A DNA stretch of 64,000 nucleotides from Cytophagaceae bacterium (GTDB lineage: Bacteria; Bacteroidota; Bacteroidia; Cytophagales; Flexibacteraceae): assembly GCA_947458545.1 (NCBI GenBank), contig CANGYH010000002.1, positions 186,001 to 250,000 on the forward strand, in the 5' to 3' direction. Position numbers and translations under genes: made by a program. The notes beneath the pieces are model-generated. The model was not told where the DNA came from. It saw nothing but the letters and a program-made list of their open reading frames with translations, and searched no databases. This document shows positions 1 to 8,506 of the stretch, in pieces (the stretch's first letter is position 1; every line of letters starts with the position of its first letter).

Positions 1-874
1 TCGCCCCCCAGCCATCGGGCCTGCCGCCCCACGCATGGTAATGCCCCAGCAGCACCCCGAAGGTCTGGCTGTTGTTGGTCTCGTTGGCCAGCAGGCGGGC
101 ATCAAATTGGGCCAGGTTGTAATCCCACTTCTTATAAAGCCGGGCGCTCACGTTTAGCCTGTTCAGTGTCAGCCAGGCCATGCCCGTAGCCGCCACTGCA
201 CAAAGGCCCAGCGCCACCAGCCGCTGGCCCCGCGTCTGCGTGCGGAGCAGCGCCGCCAGCAACAGCCCCCCCACCAGCAGCAGCGTCCTATACCGAAAGC
301 CCGCCAGGGCAAACAGCACCAGGCACAGGGGCAGCGCCAACCACCCCAGCGCATGGCTGGCTGGCAACAAGTAGCCCAGGGTAATCAGGCCGTCTAGCGC
401 CTTATCTACCAGGGGCACCTTCCAGTGGTAGCCAAACAGATTCAGCACCGTGTCAGACCGCCCAGGGCTGAACCAGGCCGCCAGCGGTATGCCCTGCACC
501 CAAAGTCCCGTCAGAAAAAGCCCCAGGTAGAGCCCAAGCAAGGCCCATAACCTACCCGGACGCACCCCATCCCAAACCTGCCGCACCCACCGAGTTTCGG
601 TAGCTGTAGGCAAGGCGGCCCATGTAGCCACAAACACCCCAACCCCAACCCCATACACACCCAGCATCTCTGGCAGATGCGCCGCATAGGCCAACCCGGC
701 AATGCTACCCTCGCCCCGCCACCAAAGCAGCACCGGCGTAAACCAGGTGTAGAGCCACAGCGAACCCAACGCAAACCCCAGCGGCACCCCCGCGCGCCCC
801 GCGCGCCAGGCCAGTACGCCCCCCACCAAAAAGGTGCATCCATGCGCCCACCAAAGCCCAGCCAAGCCCATCAT
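1..874 (-). CDS. Polytopic membrane protein, truncated by the window edge
   Basis: The reading frame is open from the ATG at 874 to the first base of the window, so only the N-terminal 291 or so residues are visible. They form a row of strongly hydrophobic segments rich in Leu, Gly, Trp and Ala, separated by short Arg-rich loops, as expected of a multi-pass inner-membrane protein. The last visible part (from about 190 to 1) becomes polar, with KKWDYNLAQFDARLLANETN, probably the start of a large loop or soluble domain. The start is an ATGATG preceded by GGAG. Upstream ATGs in frame are cut off by a stop at 881-883. I do not recognise the family. A polysaccharide polymerase or similar membrane enzyme is possible but unproven. 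Confidence 0.65.
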   Translation of the reverse strand, partial: MMGLAGLWWAHGCTFLVGGVLAWRAGRAGVPLGFALGSLWLYTWFTPVLLWWRGEGSIAGLAYAAHLPEMLGVYGVGVGVFVATWAALPTATETRWVRQVWDGVRPGRLWALLGLYLGLFLTGLWVQGIPLAAWFSPGRSDTVLNLFGYHWKVPLVDKALDGLITLGYLLPASHALGWLALPLCLVLFALAGFRYRTLLLVGGLLLAALLRTQTRGQRLVALGLCAVAATGMAWLTLNRLNVSARLYKKWDYNLAQFDARLLANETNNSQTFGVLLGHYHAWGGRPDGWGA

Positions 875-899
875 TCTCCATCAAAGATGCTCCCTCATG

Positions 900-955
900 G
901 CCACCAAAAAAACACCCCCTCTCCCCTGGAAGGGAAGAGGGGGCTAGCGGGTAAG
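900..955. repeat. G/C-run dyad (module D copy)
   Basis: A run of C and T ending in CTCTCCCCTGG is followed by its approximate reverse complement AAGGGAAGAGGGGG. The same type of dyad appears at 9005-9040, 20345-20395, 34016-34070, 42187-42235 and 42937-43030. It lies between two minus-strand genes and encodes nothing. Confidence 0.6.
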
Positions 956-986
956 GAGAGCTCATCCCTCGCTAATCAAGCCCTTT

Positions 987-1694
987 CTAGAAGATATACC
1001 CAATCCGCACCGCAGACTGGATATAAGGCCCTACAGAGAAGCTAGCGTCTTTATCAACCTTGCTCTCGCGCTCCTCGCCTTGGGGCGGCTTCACCTTAGT
1101 GGCAAACGGCGAGGTGTAGGCCAGGCCAAAGCCAAACTCCGTACCGATGTACAGATTCGGAATCAGGTAGATATCCACACCGGCCAAGGCATTGGCGCCG
1201 GCCAGCAAAAAGCCGTTGCGGTTGCGCGTCACCGTTTCTACCACAGAGTTGCCCGAGTCTGTGCTTTCTTCCACCTGGCGGGTCGTATTAAAGCCCAGCA
1301 GCACCTCTGCACCTATGTAGGGCGACAGCCGGTCTGTACCCGCAAAGTGCTTCTCGATACCCGGCCTGATCGTCAGGTTAAAGGCCGAGCTGCGGTCGCG
1401 TAGCTCTTTCTGCGTAGAGCCGCCTGTGCCAGCCTCCTGCGTAATCGTAGAGCTGCGGCTGTAGCTCAGGTTCGCCGTCAGACGCAGCGCCGCCGTAGGC
1501 GAGGTGAACTTCCGATACTTAATGCCCGAGATCAACCCACTGCCCGACAGCTGGAAAGGGTTGTTGACAAACGGGTTCACCTGCACCTCCAGGTTGTTGG
1601 CCCCGGTGGTGGGCTTAAAAATCTTCTCTTGCCCAGAGGCAGAAAGGGCGGCGGCGGCCAGCGCCAGGGTCAGAAACGTAGTTTTCAGTTGCAT
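987..1694 (-). CDS. Outer-membrane beta-barrel family protein
   Basis: This 235-residue protein starts with a clear signal peptide (MQLKTTFLTLALAAAALSAS, cleavage near residue 22). The remainder has the alternating polar and aromatic pattern of a small outer-membrane barrel: repeated 'LRLTANLSYSRS', 'LTIRPGIEKHF', 'SPYIGAEVLLGFN', 'NLYIGTEFGFGLAY' and a C-terminus ending in the aromatic residue Phe (RIGYIF). The region around residues 90-135 is rich in Thr, Ser and Glu and probably forms an extracellular loop. An upstream in-frame start exists at 1712, but 1694 places the signal peptide at the N-terminus. The specific substrate or role is not evident. Confidence 0.75.
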   Translation of the reverse strand: MQLKTTFLTLALAAAALSASGQEKIFKPTTGANNLEVQVNPFVNNPFQLSGSGLISGIKYRKFTSPTAALRLTANLSYSRSSTITQEAGTGGSTQKELRDRSSAFNLTIRPGIEKHFAGTDRLSPYIGAEVLLGFNTTRQVEESTDSGNSVVETVTRNRNGFLLAGANALAGVDIYLIPNLYIGTEFGFGLAYTSPFATKVKPPQGEERESKVDKDASFSVGPYIQSAVRIGYIF

Positions 1695-1775
1695 ATCAGG
1701 TAGCCCGGCCAAGGCACGGGTCTGCGCAAAGGTTTAACACAGCAACCGTATTTCCAAACGGGGCCTTGGTTTCGT

Positions 1776-2702
1776 CTAGCTGGCCTCTGCCGTCGTGGCG
1801 TGTTGGCGCATGGTCGCATCGGGCACATACCCCAAAACCTGCCGCAGCTCCGCGCTCGTCAGCGTACTGCCGTCTGGGCTCCAGCCGGGGGGCTTGGTCA
1901 GGTAGGCCAGTTTCAGCCGCCAGGTGGGGGCCTGCCGCACGTCGCGCCACAGCTTGCGCCACTCCCCAAACAGCAGGCCCAGCGGCTCGGGCCTGTCAAT
2001 CCGGTAAGTAACGCCGTACACCGGGCGCTCCGTCTCCTCGGCAAACGTGCCGAAGATGCGGTCCCACACAATCAGCACCATGCCCATGTTCCGATCCAGG
2101 TAGCGGATGTTGCTGGCATGGTGTACCCGGTGGTGGCTCGGCGTAACGAAAACGGCCTCAACCCAGGCGGGCAGCTTGCCAATCGTCTCCGTATGCACCC
2201 AGAACCCATACACCTGGCACACCGCATACATAAACACAATGTGCAGGGGCGCAAACCCCACCAGCGCCAGCGGGATAAAAAACAAAAACCGGTAAAACGG
2301 CTGGAACACCGAGCTGCGGATGCTCACCGTCAGGTTAAAGCGCTCGCTGTTGTGGTGCGTCACGTGCGTGGCCCAAAAAAACCGCACGTGGTGGTCGGCA
2401 CAGTGAAGCACATAGTAGCAAAAGTCAAAAGCCAGAAAAAGCCCCACCCAATACCACAGGCTGCCTGCCTCCCACCGCAGCGGCGAAAGGCCCCAAAAGA
2501 AAGCCAGTATCCCCAGCGATACACCCCGCAGCAGCACATCCAGCCCGAAGTTGAGGCCCGTAAAAAGCAGATTATGTACGGTATCTCGCGCCTCGTAGGC
2601 AGGCTTGCGGCGATAGGCCGTCACAGCCATTTCTACCACGATGAGCAAGGCCATCAGCGGGGCCGTCCACGTCAGAAGTACACGCTCCAGGGCTACCTGC
2701 AT
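1776..2702 (-). CDS. Sterol desaturase / fatty acid hydroxylase family protein
   Basis: The 308-residue membrane protein carries the eight-histidine pattern of di-iron hydroxylases: HCADHH, HVTHH and, near the C-terminal third, HHRVHH. Hydrophobic segments flank these motifs (MALLIVVEMAV at the N-terminus; LGILAFFWGL; YWVGLFLAFDFCYYVL; FIPLALVGFAPLHIVFMYAV). Members of this family hydroxylate or desaturate lipids at the membrane face using oxygen. The substrate cannot be read from the sequence; sterol-like, carotenoid and fatty-acyl lipids are all used by relatives. The start at 2702 gives a conventional N-terminus and lies about 40 bases after a consensus promoter at 2743-2772. Confidence 0.88.
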   Translation of the reverse strand: MQVALERVLLTWTAPLMALLIVVEMAVTAYRRKPAYEARDTVHNLLFTGLNFGLDVLLRGVSLGILAFFWGLSPLRWEAGSLWYWVGLFLAFDFCYYVLHCADHHVRFFWATHVTHHNSERFNLTVSIRSSVFQPFYRFLFFIPLALVGFAPLHIVFMYAVCQVYGFWVHTETIGKLPAWVEAVFVTPSHHRVHHASNIRYLDRNMGMVLIVWDRIFGTFAEETERPVYGVTYRIDRPEPLGLLFGEWRKLWRDVRQAPTWRLKLAYLTKPPGWSPDGSTLTSAELRQVLGYVPDATMRQHATTAEAS

Positions 2703-2742
2703 AAAGAACCGTATCGAAAAAATCGGAGGGATGGGGGCAATG

Positions 2743-2772
2743 CAAAGGTACAAGCCCCGCCCTCGGTCTCAA
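2743..2772 (-). promoter_or_regulatory. Bacteroidota-type promoter of the sterol desaturase gene
   Basis: On the minus strand the sequence reads TTG (2772-2770), a 19-base spacer, then TACCTTTG (2750-2743). This matches the Bacteroidota sigma-A consensus (TTG or TTTG at -33, TAnnTTTG at -7). The gene's ATG is 41 bases downstream. Confidence 0.7.
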
Positions 2773-2860
2773 CACCGTAGCCCCCAAGACGCCCCCCCCG
2801 GTTTGCATGTACCAAAGCTTGTATTTTACCTTAGGCAACAACTATCCCAACTTGTTCTTT

Positions 2861-4054
2861 ATGCCACGCATCCTTTGTTTCATAGCCCTGCTCCTGAGTG
2901 CCGTTACGGCCTACGCCCAGCCTGTCATCACGCCAGTGATCATGCGCGGATTTTACCAACAGCGGCAAGTGTCCACCTATCCTAATGGTCATCCAATCCC
3001 GCCTAATGTTGGTGTTCTGATTAATATGTTCGCCCATGGGTTCTTCAGGCACGACGTTCTTATAGGGGTGACCGGCTACCCAATCACGCCTGACTCTGTC
3101 CTTGCAAGGCCCGCTAAGGGCATCAATCAGAATTGGAGTTTTCATTTTGCAGGCTCACCCAACTGGGGTGTGGGTCAGATTGGCCTAATCAATTACGCCC
3201 CTTTATGGTGCCCCATCAAGCAATTGCCAAGTACAGAGGTTATCGAGGTATCAGCAGGATTCACTACCACCCTAGATCCTGGATATATCAGGCTTGCCCA
3301 ATACTCACAAGGTTCGCCTGACTCCACTAATGGAAGATGGTACCACCAAAAACAAGACGGTCTCTACATTCTTTCAGATTGGTCCTCTTACTATCTAAGA
3401 GGGCCCTTGCTGAATCCTCTCCCACACCTGATACCAGGCATGCAAGTAGGAGACCAAAGAGTCACCTTTTCTGGCATCAACTTTTTGAATGATTCGATTT
3501 GTTGGCCACCTACGGGCCCCATAGTACCTGTTTACGATACGTTGGAGGTTTCTGGCCAAGGTATGCTTAGGGTGAATGGCGGGCCTGCCCAACAAGCCAT
3601 CTTGGTAGAGCACAGGCGTAGAATCCGAGATTCCGCTTTTGGGCCCATAAATACGGCCTATCCATACCCAACGTATGGCCGCACATTCGATTTTTTAGAT
3701 GTGACAACAGGGCTGCCGTTGCTGTCCTACAGCCTCTTTTCTGCCCAGTTCGATACCACCCAAAGGTGGACCAACTTTTACACCACTTTCGCCTACTGGT
3801 CTGCCGCCCGCTACCCCGCCGCCAGCCCCCTGGCCACCCGCCCCGCCGCCGCCCGCTGGAGCCTGGGCCCCAATCCCGTAACCACCACCTTGCAAGTGCG
3901 CGGCCTGAGGCCCGGCCCGGCAGCCATCCTCAACGCCCAGGGCCGGCGCCTACCCATCACCCTCCAAGCCGACCAAGTGGACGTCTCTACCCTCTCACCC
4001 GGCGTATATGTGCTGGAGGCCGAGGGCCAGCGGGCGCGGTTTGTGAAGGAGTAA
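2861..4054 (+). CDS. Secreted protein with T9SS type A sorting domain
   Basis: The 397-residue product begins with a signal peptide (MPRILCFIALLLSAVTAYAQ). The middle is a domain I do not recognise, with many aromatic residues and 'LYILSDWSSYYLRGPLLNPL'. The last 75 residues form a typical T9SS C-terminal domain: WSLGPNPVTTTLQVRGL, then a short variable part, VDVSTLSPGVYVLEAEG and a basic end (RARFVKE). The protein should therefore be exported by T9SS and processed by PorU, which is encoded in this window. Base composition changes sharply near 3785: the upstream part is markedly AT-richer than its neighbours, while the sorting domain has the GC-rich style of the rest of the window. An ATG at 2807 would bury the signal peptide. 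Confidence 0.8.
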   Translation: MPRILCFIALLLSAVTAYAQPVITPVIMRGFYQQRQVSTYPNGHPIPPNVGVLINMFAHGFFRHDVLIGVTGYPITPDSVLARPAKGINQNWSFHFAGSPNWGVGQIGLINYAPLWCPIKQLPSTEVIEVSAGFTTTLDPGYIRLAQYSQGSPDSTNGRWYHQKQDGLYILSDWSSYYLRGPLLNPLPHLIPGMQVGDQRVTFSGINFLNDSICWPPTGPIVPVYDTLEVSGQGMLRVNGGPAQQAILVEHRRRIRDSAFGPINTAYPYPTYGRTFDFLDVTTGLPLLSYSLFSAQFDTTQRWTNFYTTFAYWSAARYPAASPLATRPAAARWSLGPNPVTTTLQVRGLRPGPAAILNAQGRRLPITLQADQVDVSTLSPGVYVLEAEGQRARFVKE

Positions 4055-4192
4055 GCAGGGCGCACCCTCCGCCTGGCCAACCCGTAACACCCAGGCCATG
4101 CACCGGGGGCAGCCACCAAATCGCCCCCCAGGTGCAATTTTTACAGAGGCATAGCGGTTATGCCCTGGGCCGTGCGCCTGGCACCGGCCCCC

Positions 4193-5602
4193 ATGTCTGC
4201 AACCCCTGGTTTGAAAATCCTCCTCCGCATCCTCTGCTGCATAGGCCTCTGGGCAGCCTGGGCCACGGGCACCGTAGCCCAGCCCCTGGCGCGCCCGGCC
4301 CAGCCACGCATCCCCATAGATGGCGTCATCGCCCGGGTAGATAACTACATCCTGCTCCGCAGCGAGCTAGACGTGGCCATCCTCCAGGCCAAGGCCCAGC
4401 TCCAACAGCAAAACCCCAAGGCCCCCGCGCCAGACGAATCCAGGCTCCGCTGCCAGGTCTTCGACCAGCTCGTGCTCCAGCGCGTGCTGCTGGCAAAGTC
4501 AGACATAGACTCCATCACCGTCAAAGACGCCGAGGTAAACGGCGAGCTAGACGAGCGCATGTCTTACATGATCAATGCCGTCGGTGGCCGAGACAAGCTG
4601 GAAGCCTACTACAAAAAGTCGGTAGAGCAGTTCAAAACCGAGCTGCGTAAGCAGGTCAAAGAGCAGCTCATCGCCCGGCGCGTCCAGGCCAAAATCACAG
4701 AAGACGTCAAGGTTACCCCCGCCCAGGTGCGGCGCTACTTCAACGCCATCCCCAAAGACAGCGTCCCCTTCTTCTCTACCGAGGTAGAGGTAGGCCAAAT
4801 CGTGCGGCTCTTCAAAGCAGGCCGCCAGCGCAAGCAAGAGGCCCGCGCCAAAGCCGAGGACCTACGCAAGCGCCTGTTGGCCGGCGAGGACTTTGCCATC
4901 ATGGCCCGCATCTACAGCCAAGACCCCGGCTCTGCCGCACAAGGGGGCAAGCTCCTCGGTGCCCAGCGCGGCCAGATGGTGCCCGAGTACGAAGCCGCCG
5001 CCATGGCCCTCAAAAAAGACGAAACCAGCCCCGTTACCGAGAGCCAGTTCGGGTTCCACATCATTCAGATACTAGACAAGCGCGGCAACGAGTACGACTC
5101 CCGCCACATCCTCATCCGGCCAGAAGCCTCGGATCAAGACCGTGAGAGCGCCTACCAGTTCCTCGATTCGCTCGGGCAGGCCATCCGCATAGACTCCATC
5201 AAGTTCGAGAAGGCCGCCCAAAAGTTCAGCGACGACATGGCCACCAAGTCCAGTGGCGGCTTCTTGCTAGACCCTGCCACCGCCAGCCCCCGCGTACCCA
5301 CAGACGCGCTAGACCCCAAAGTCTTCTTCACCATAGACACCATGAAGATCGGCACCGTCTCCAAACCACTCAGCTACACCAGCGAGGATGGCAAGGCCGG
5401 CTTCCGAATCCTCTACTACAAGAGCAAAATCTTGCCCCACGAGGCCAACCTGCGCGACGACTACCAGCGCATCCAGGCCACCGCCCTGGCAGACGCCAAG
5501 CGCAAAGCCACCTCCGCCTGGCTCCGCAAGGCCAAGCAAGACGTCGCCATCTGGATAGACCCTGCCTTTGCAGACTGCAAAATCCTGCAAGACAACCTCT
5601 AA
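4193..5602 (+). CDS. SurA-like periplasmic peptidylprolyl isomerase
   Basis: The product has an N-terminal signal peptide (hydrophobic LLRILCCIGLWAAWATGTVA, cleavage before QPLARP) and then the SurA-type N-terminal helix-rich chaperone region beginning 'IDGVIARVDNYILLRSELDVA'. Two parvulin (PpiC rotamase) domains follow, at about residues 190-285 ('AEDLRKRLLAGEDFAIMARI', 'GGKLLGAQRGQMVPEYEAAA', 'TESQFGFHIIQI') and about 305-420 (more divergent). SurA assists folding of outer-membrane barrels in the periplasm. Length is close to that of other SurA proteins. Another ATG at 4160 would add 11 residues; I chose 4193 because it puts a better signal peptide at the start. The next gene follows closely on the same strand. 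Confidence 0.88.
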   Translation: MSATPGLKILLRILCCIGLWAAWATGTVAQPLARPAQPRIPIDGVIARVDNYILLRSELDVAILQAKAQLQQQNPKAPAPDESRLRCQVFDQLVLQRVLLAKSDIDSITVKDAEVNGELDERMSYMINAVGGRDKLEAYYKKSVEQFKTELRKQVKEQLIARRVQAKITEDVKVTPAQVRRYFNAIPKDSVPFFSTEVEVGQIVRLFKAGRQRKQEARAKAEDLRKRLLAGEDFAIMARIYSQDPGSAAQGGKLLGAQRGQMVPEYEAAAMALKKDETSPVTESQFGFHIIQILDKRGNEYDSRHILIRPEASDQDRESAYQFLDSLGQAIRIDSIKFEKAAQKFSDDMATKSSGGFLLDPATASPRVPTDALDPKVFFTIDTMKIGTVSKPLSYTSEDGKAGFRILYYKSKILPHEANLRDDYQRIQATALADAKRKATSAWLRKAKQDVAIWIDPAFADCKILQDNL

Positions 5603-5660
5603 GGGCCCCCAAAGCCCACCCAATTCTCGTAAACCAACCTCTAAAACCCGCCCCACACCC

Positions 5661-6620
5661 TTGTTTGCCACAGACGTAGAAGCCGCCGACAGCCTCAAAC
5701 GAGATTATGAGCGCCTCCGGGCAGAGATCGGCCAGGTCATCGTCGGCCAGGCCGACATCGTCGAGCTGCTGCTCACGGCCATCTTCTGCCAGGGCCACTG
5801 CCTGCTCGTAGGCGTGCCAGGCCTGGCCAAAACGCTGCTCATCCAGACGGTGGCCCAGGCACTGGATCTGTCCTTCAACCGCATCCAGTTCACCCCAGAC
5901 CTGATGCCCAGCGACATCACCGGCTCAGAAACGCTAGACCAGAACCGCAACCTTCGCTTCATCAAAGGGCCCGTCTTTGCCAACATCGTACTGGCAGACG
6001 AGATCAACCGGACCCCGCCCAAGACCCAGGCCGCTCTGCTGGAGAGTATGCAGGAGTACGCCGTCACCATCGGCGGCCAACGCTACGCGCTAGACACGCC
6101 CTTCTTCGTACTGGCAACCCAAAACCCCATCGAGCAAGAAGGTACCTACCCCTTGCCCGAGGCCCAGCTAGACAGGTTCATGTTCAACCTCTTGCTAGAG
6201 TACCCCGCCTACCAAGAGGAAGTGCAGATTGTAAAGGCCACCACCAGCGGCAACAAGCCCGCCATAAGCCCCGTGCTAGACGCCGCCACCATCCGGGCTT
6301 ACCAGGCCCTGGTGCGCCGCGTCCCCGTGCCAGACAATGTGGTGGAGTATGCCGTCGGCCTCGTGCACAAAACCCGCCCGGCAGGCCCCATGGCCACCGC
6401 CCAAACCAAGCAGTTTTTAGAGTGGGGCGCAGGCCCCCGCGCCGGGCAGGCGCTGGTGCTGGGGGCCAAATGCCACGCCCTGCTGCGCGGCAAATACAGC
6501 CCCGATGCCGAAGACGTCCAGGCCGTGGCCGTACCCGTACTGCGCCACCGCGTGGTGCGCAACTTCAAAGCCGAGGCCGAGGGCGTCTCGGTAGATCAAA
6601 TCATCAAAGGCCTGTTCTAA
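5661..6620 (+). CDS. MoxR-family AAA+ ATPase
   Basis: The 319-residue protein has the MoxR signature: Walker A in GVPGLAKT, the segment LTPDLMPSDITGSE-like 'FTPDLMPSDITGSETL', Walker B LADEINRTPPKTQAALLES, sensor 'LATQNPIEQEGTYPLPEAQL' and the C-terminal lid. MoxR ATPases work as chaperones for partner proteins, often with a DUF58/VWA protein as here (7060-7944). There is no in-frame ATG near the start. The TTG at 5661 gives M-FATDVEA, which matches the usual N-terminus of Bacteroidota MoxR proteins (SDVEAV-type); a further TTG at 5568 would overlap the surA-like gene by 35 bases. The start codon choice is the main uncertainty. Confidence 0.92.
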   Translation: MFATDVEAADSLKRDYERLRAEIGQVIVGQADIVELLLTAIFCQGHCLLVGVPGLAKTLLIQTVAQALDLSFNRIQFTPDLMPSDITGSETLDQNRNLRFIKGPVFANIVLADEINRTPPKTQAALLESMQEYAVTIGGQRYALDTPFFVLATQNPIEQEGTYPLPEAQLDRFMFNLLLEYPAYQEEVQIVKATTSGNKPAISPVLDAATIRAYQALVRRVPVPDNVVEYAVGLVHKTRPAGPMATAQTKQFLEWGAGPRAGQALVLGAKCHALLRGKYSPDAEDVQAVAVPVLRHRVVRNFKAEAEGVSVDQIIKGLF

Positions 6621-6630
6621 CCCCAGCCCC

Positions 6631-7035
6631 ATGCTCCCCAAGCTAGACGACGACCCAGAGCCGTTAGACGGCAAATACCTCGGTATCATCTCAGAAGACT
6701 TCGTCCAGGTGGCAGACCTGATCAAAGAGGCCACCTATCAAGTCAAGGCCCGCAAGATATCGCAGTACCCCATCGTAGTGGCCTGCCGGATCATGCAGCC
6801 CATCGGGCAGCTCTTCATCCCCGCCGGCCAGCACGACCTGGTCTTCAACTACTTTCTGACCTACGTCGATGAGTTCGTCCAGCGCGAGCTCATGGACGAC
6901 GAAGGCCTGGCCCGCTTCTCCGAGACCTACAAAGACCCCGAAGAGTACTGCTGCCTCTTTGTAGTAGAAGAGACGTTCACCAACTTCGTGTTCATCCCGT
7001 ATCCAGAAGAAGGCACCACAGACCTGGCCGACTAG
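6631..7035 (+). CDS. Conserved protein of unknown function in the MoxR-DUF58 run
   Basis: This 134-residue acidic protein has no signal peptide or membrane segment. It lies 10 bases after the MoxR gene and 24 bases before the DUF58 gene, so the three are probably co-transcribed. The sequence has several well-formed helical and strand stretches ('YLGIISEDFVQVADLIKEA', 'YPIVVACRIMQPIGQLFIPA', 'VVEETFTNFVFIPYPEE') and two adjacent Cys (YCCLFVV). I do not recognise a family. The position suggests a cytoplasmic partner of the MoxR/DUF58 pair. Confidence 0.8.
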   Translation: MLPKLDDDPEPLDGKYLGIISEDFVQVADLIKEATYQVKARKISQYPIVVACRIMQPIGQLFIPAGQHDLVFNYFLTYVDEFVQRELMDDEGLARFSETYKDPEEYCCLFVVEETFTNFVFIPYPEEGTTDLAD

Positions 7036-7059
7036 CCACCAACCCCGCCGCCCCTTGCC

Positions 7060-7944
7060 ATGAACCCAGACGATCTCAAAGCCATACTGGCCAAGCTGCG
7101 CCGCTACGAGATCCGCATCCGCAAGGTGATAGATGCCCGCATGCAGGGCGACTTCCACTCCGTCTTCAAAGGCTCCGGCATCGAGTTCGACGACGTCCGC
7201 AGCTACCAGTACGGAGACGACGTCCGCACCATAGAGTGGAACGTCTCGGCCAAGGGGCACGGCACCTTCGTTAAGACTTTTAAGGAGGAGAAGGAGCAGA
7301 CCATCCTCTTTTTGCTCGACGTATCCGCCAGCCAAGACATCGGCCGTGCCGGAGAGACCAAGCTAGACGTCGCCAGAGAGATTTGCGGCGTTCTGGCCCT
7401 GGCAGGCATCAAAGAGAAGAGCCAAACGGCCCTGCTCTGCTTCTCAGACCAGAAAGAGCGCTACGTCCGCCCCGGCAAAGGCCTACGCCACGGCTACGAG
7501 ATCATCTCTGCCCTCTACGACCTGGTGCCCAAGGGCCTGCGCACCAACCTGGCCGCCATGGCCCAGTATGCGCTGTCAGTCATTAAGCGGCGCAGCGTGG
7601 TGGTGCTCATCTCAGACTTTATTGATACCGACTACGAGCCCGCCCTGCGTGCCCTGGCCCGCCGGCACGACCTGATCTGCATCCACGTGGCAGACCCGCT
7701 CGAGACTGGCTTCCCCAAGCTTGGCATCGTCCCTCTCTTTGATAAGGAACGGCGGCGCACGGTATGGGTCAACACCTCGGCGGCCTGGTTCAGCGGGCAG
7801 CTCAGCACCCCCCTGGCCGAAAACCGCCAGCGCCTGGAGGACTTCTGCAAGCGCAACCGCGCCAACTACCTCTACGTCCAAACCGGCGAGCCCTACGTAG
7901 AAAAGCTCATCCGCCTCTTTAGAGGCCGCAAAACGAGCCGATAA
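7060..7944 (+). CDS. DUF58 domain protein (MoxR partner)
   Basis: The 294-residue protein shows the DUF58 hallmarks: 'GIEFDDVRSYQYGDDVRTIEWN' near residues 42-63, followed by a VWA-like fold with the metal-site motif DVSASQD at about residue 90 and 'LISDFIDTDYEPALRALARR' later. There is no membrane segment. DUF58 proteins with MoxR ATPases occur in clusters that act on envelope or stress proteins (established for the family in general; the exact target is unknown). A second, divergent DUF58 gene lies at 19425-20324. The gene closes the run that starts at 5661. Confidence 0.9.
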   Translation: MNPDDLKAILAKLRRYEIRIRKVIDARMQGDFHSVFKGSGIEFDDVRSYQYGDDVRTIEWNVSAKGHGTFVKTFKEEKEQTILFLLDVSASQDIGRAGETKLDVAREICGVLALAGIKEKSQTALLCFSDQKERYVRPGKGLRHGYEIISALYDLVPKGLRTNLAAMAQYALSVIKRRSVVVLISDFIDTDYEPALRALARRHDLICIHVADPLETGFPKLGIVPLFDKERRRTVWVNTSAAWFSGQLSTPLAENRQRLEDFCKRNRANYLYVQTGEPYVEKLIRLFRGRKTSR

Positions 7945-8047
7945 ACTGCAGGGTAATGCAAGTCCGCAGCCCAACCTGCCCGCGGCTGCCCCGTATAGGC
8001 CCGTGGGGCCACCTGCCGCCAGGCATCGGCCAGGCCCCGCACCGGCT

Positions 8048-8506
8048 ATGAAAATGTATCTTCTTTGGGCCGCCTTGGCCATTACCGTCGGCCTCCATAC
8101 GGAGGCCATGGCCCAAGGCCAAACCGTCTGCATCGCCACAGACCGCACCGAGGTCTGCCGGTTCATAGACTCCACCGCTGCCTTCGACGATTGCTACATC
8201 CTGCAAGAGCCCGGCCTCTTCACGCTAGACGCCGTCGAAAGCGAGTTCCGCCACGTAACCGAGCGCATAACGTCCCTTTACCAGATCAAAAGCCGTACAT
8301 ACCGTCCAGACGAAAAAATCTGGGAGTACGCCGTCTTGTCAGATGCAGGCAACAGCTACGTTTTTATGGTTTGCCCCCGGCAGTCATTGCTTAAAGTCGT
8401 CGGGCAGATAACGGATGCGCAAGGCCGACGCAGCCATTACCTGGTGGCCCACCACATCAGCCGCACCTGGCGCGAGCCCGAACCCGTCGGGCTAACAAGG
8501 CACTAG
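8048..8506 (+). CDS. Small exported protein of unknown function
   Basis: The 152-residue product starts with a signal peptide (MKMYLLWAALAITVGLHTEAMA, cleavage before QGQTVC). The mature part holds four Cys (VCIATDRTEVCRF, DDCYIL, VCPRQS), which could form two disulfides in the periplasm or outside the cell. I recognise no domain and no T9SS tail. An upstream in-frame start at 8003 would precede the signal peptide with a Pro- and Arg-rich extension and is unlikely. The gene stands alone between the DUF58 gene and repeat cluster R1. Confidence 0.65.
   Translation: MKMYLLWAALAITVGLHTEAMAQGQTVCIATDRTEVCRFIDSTAAFDDCYILQEPGLFTLDAVESEFRHVTERITSLYQIKSRTYRPDEKIWEYAVLSDAGNSYVFMVCPRQSLLKVVGQITDAQGRRSHYLVAHHISRTWREPEPVGLTRH

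Noticed and set aside
1800-2780. A 326-codon open frame on the plus strand opposite the sterol desaturase gene
   Set aside because: It is antisense to a gene with intact His-box motifs, and its product is a Pro/Arg/His/Gln-rich sequence with no domain.
3766-4344. A 192-codon frame spanning the end of the T9SS cargo gene and the start of the SurA-like gene
   Set aside because: It is out of frame with both supported genes and yields a Pro/Arg/His-rich product.
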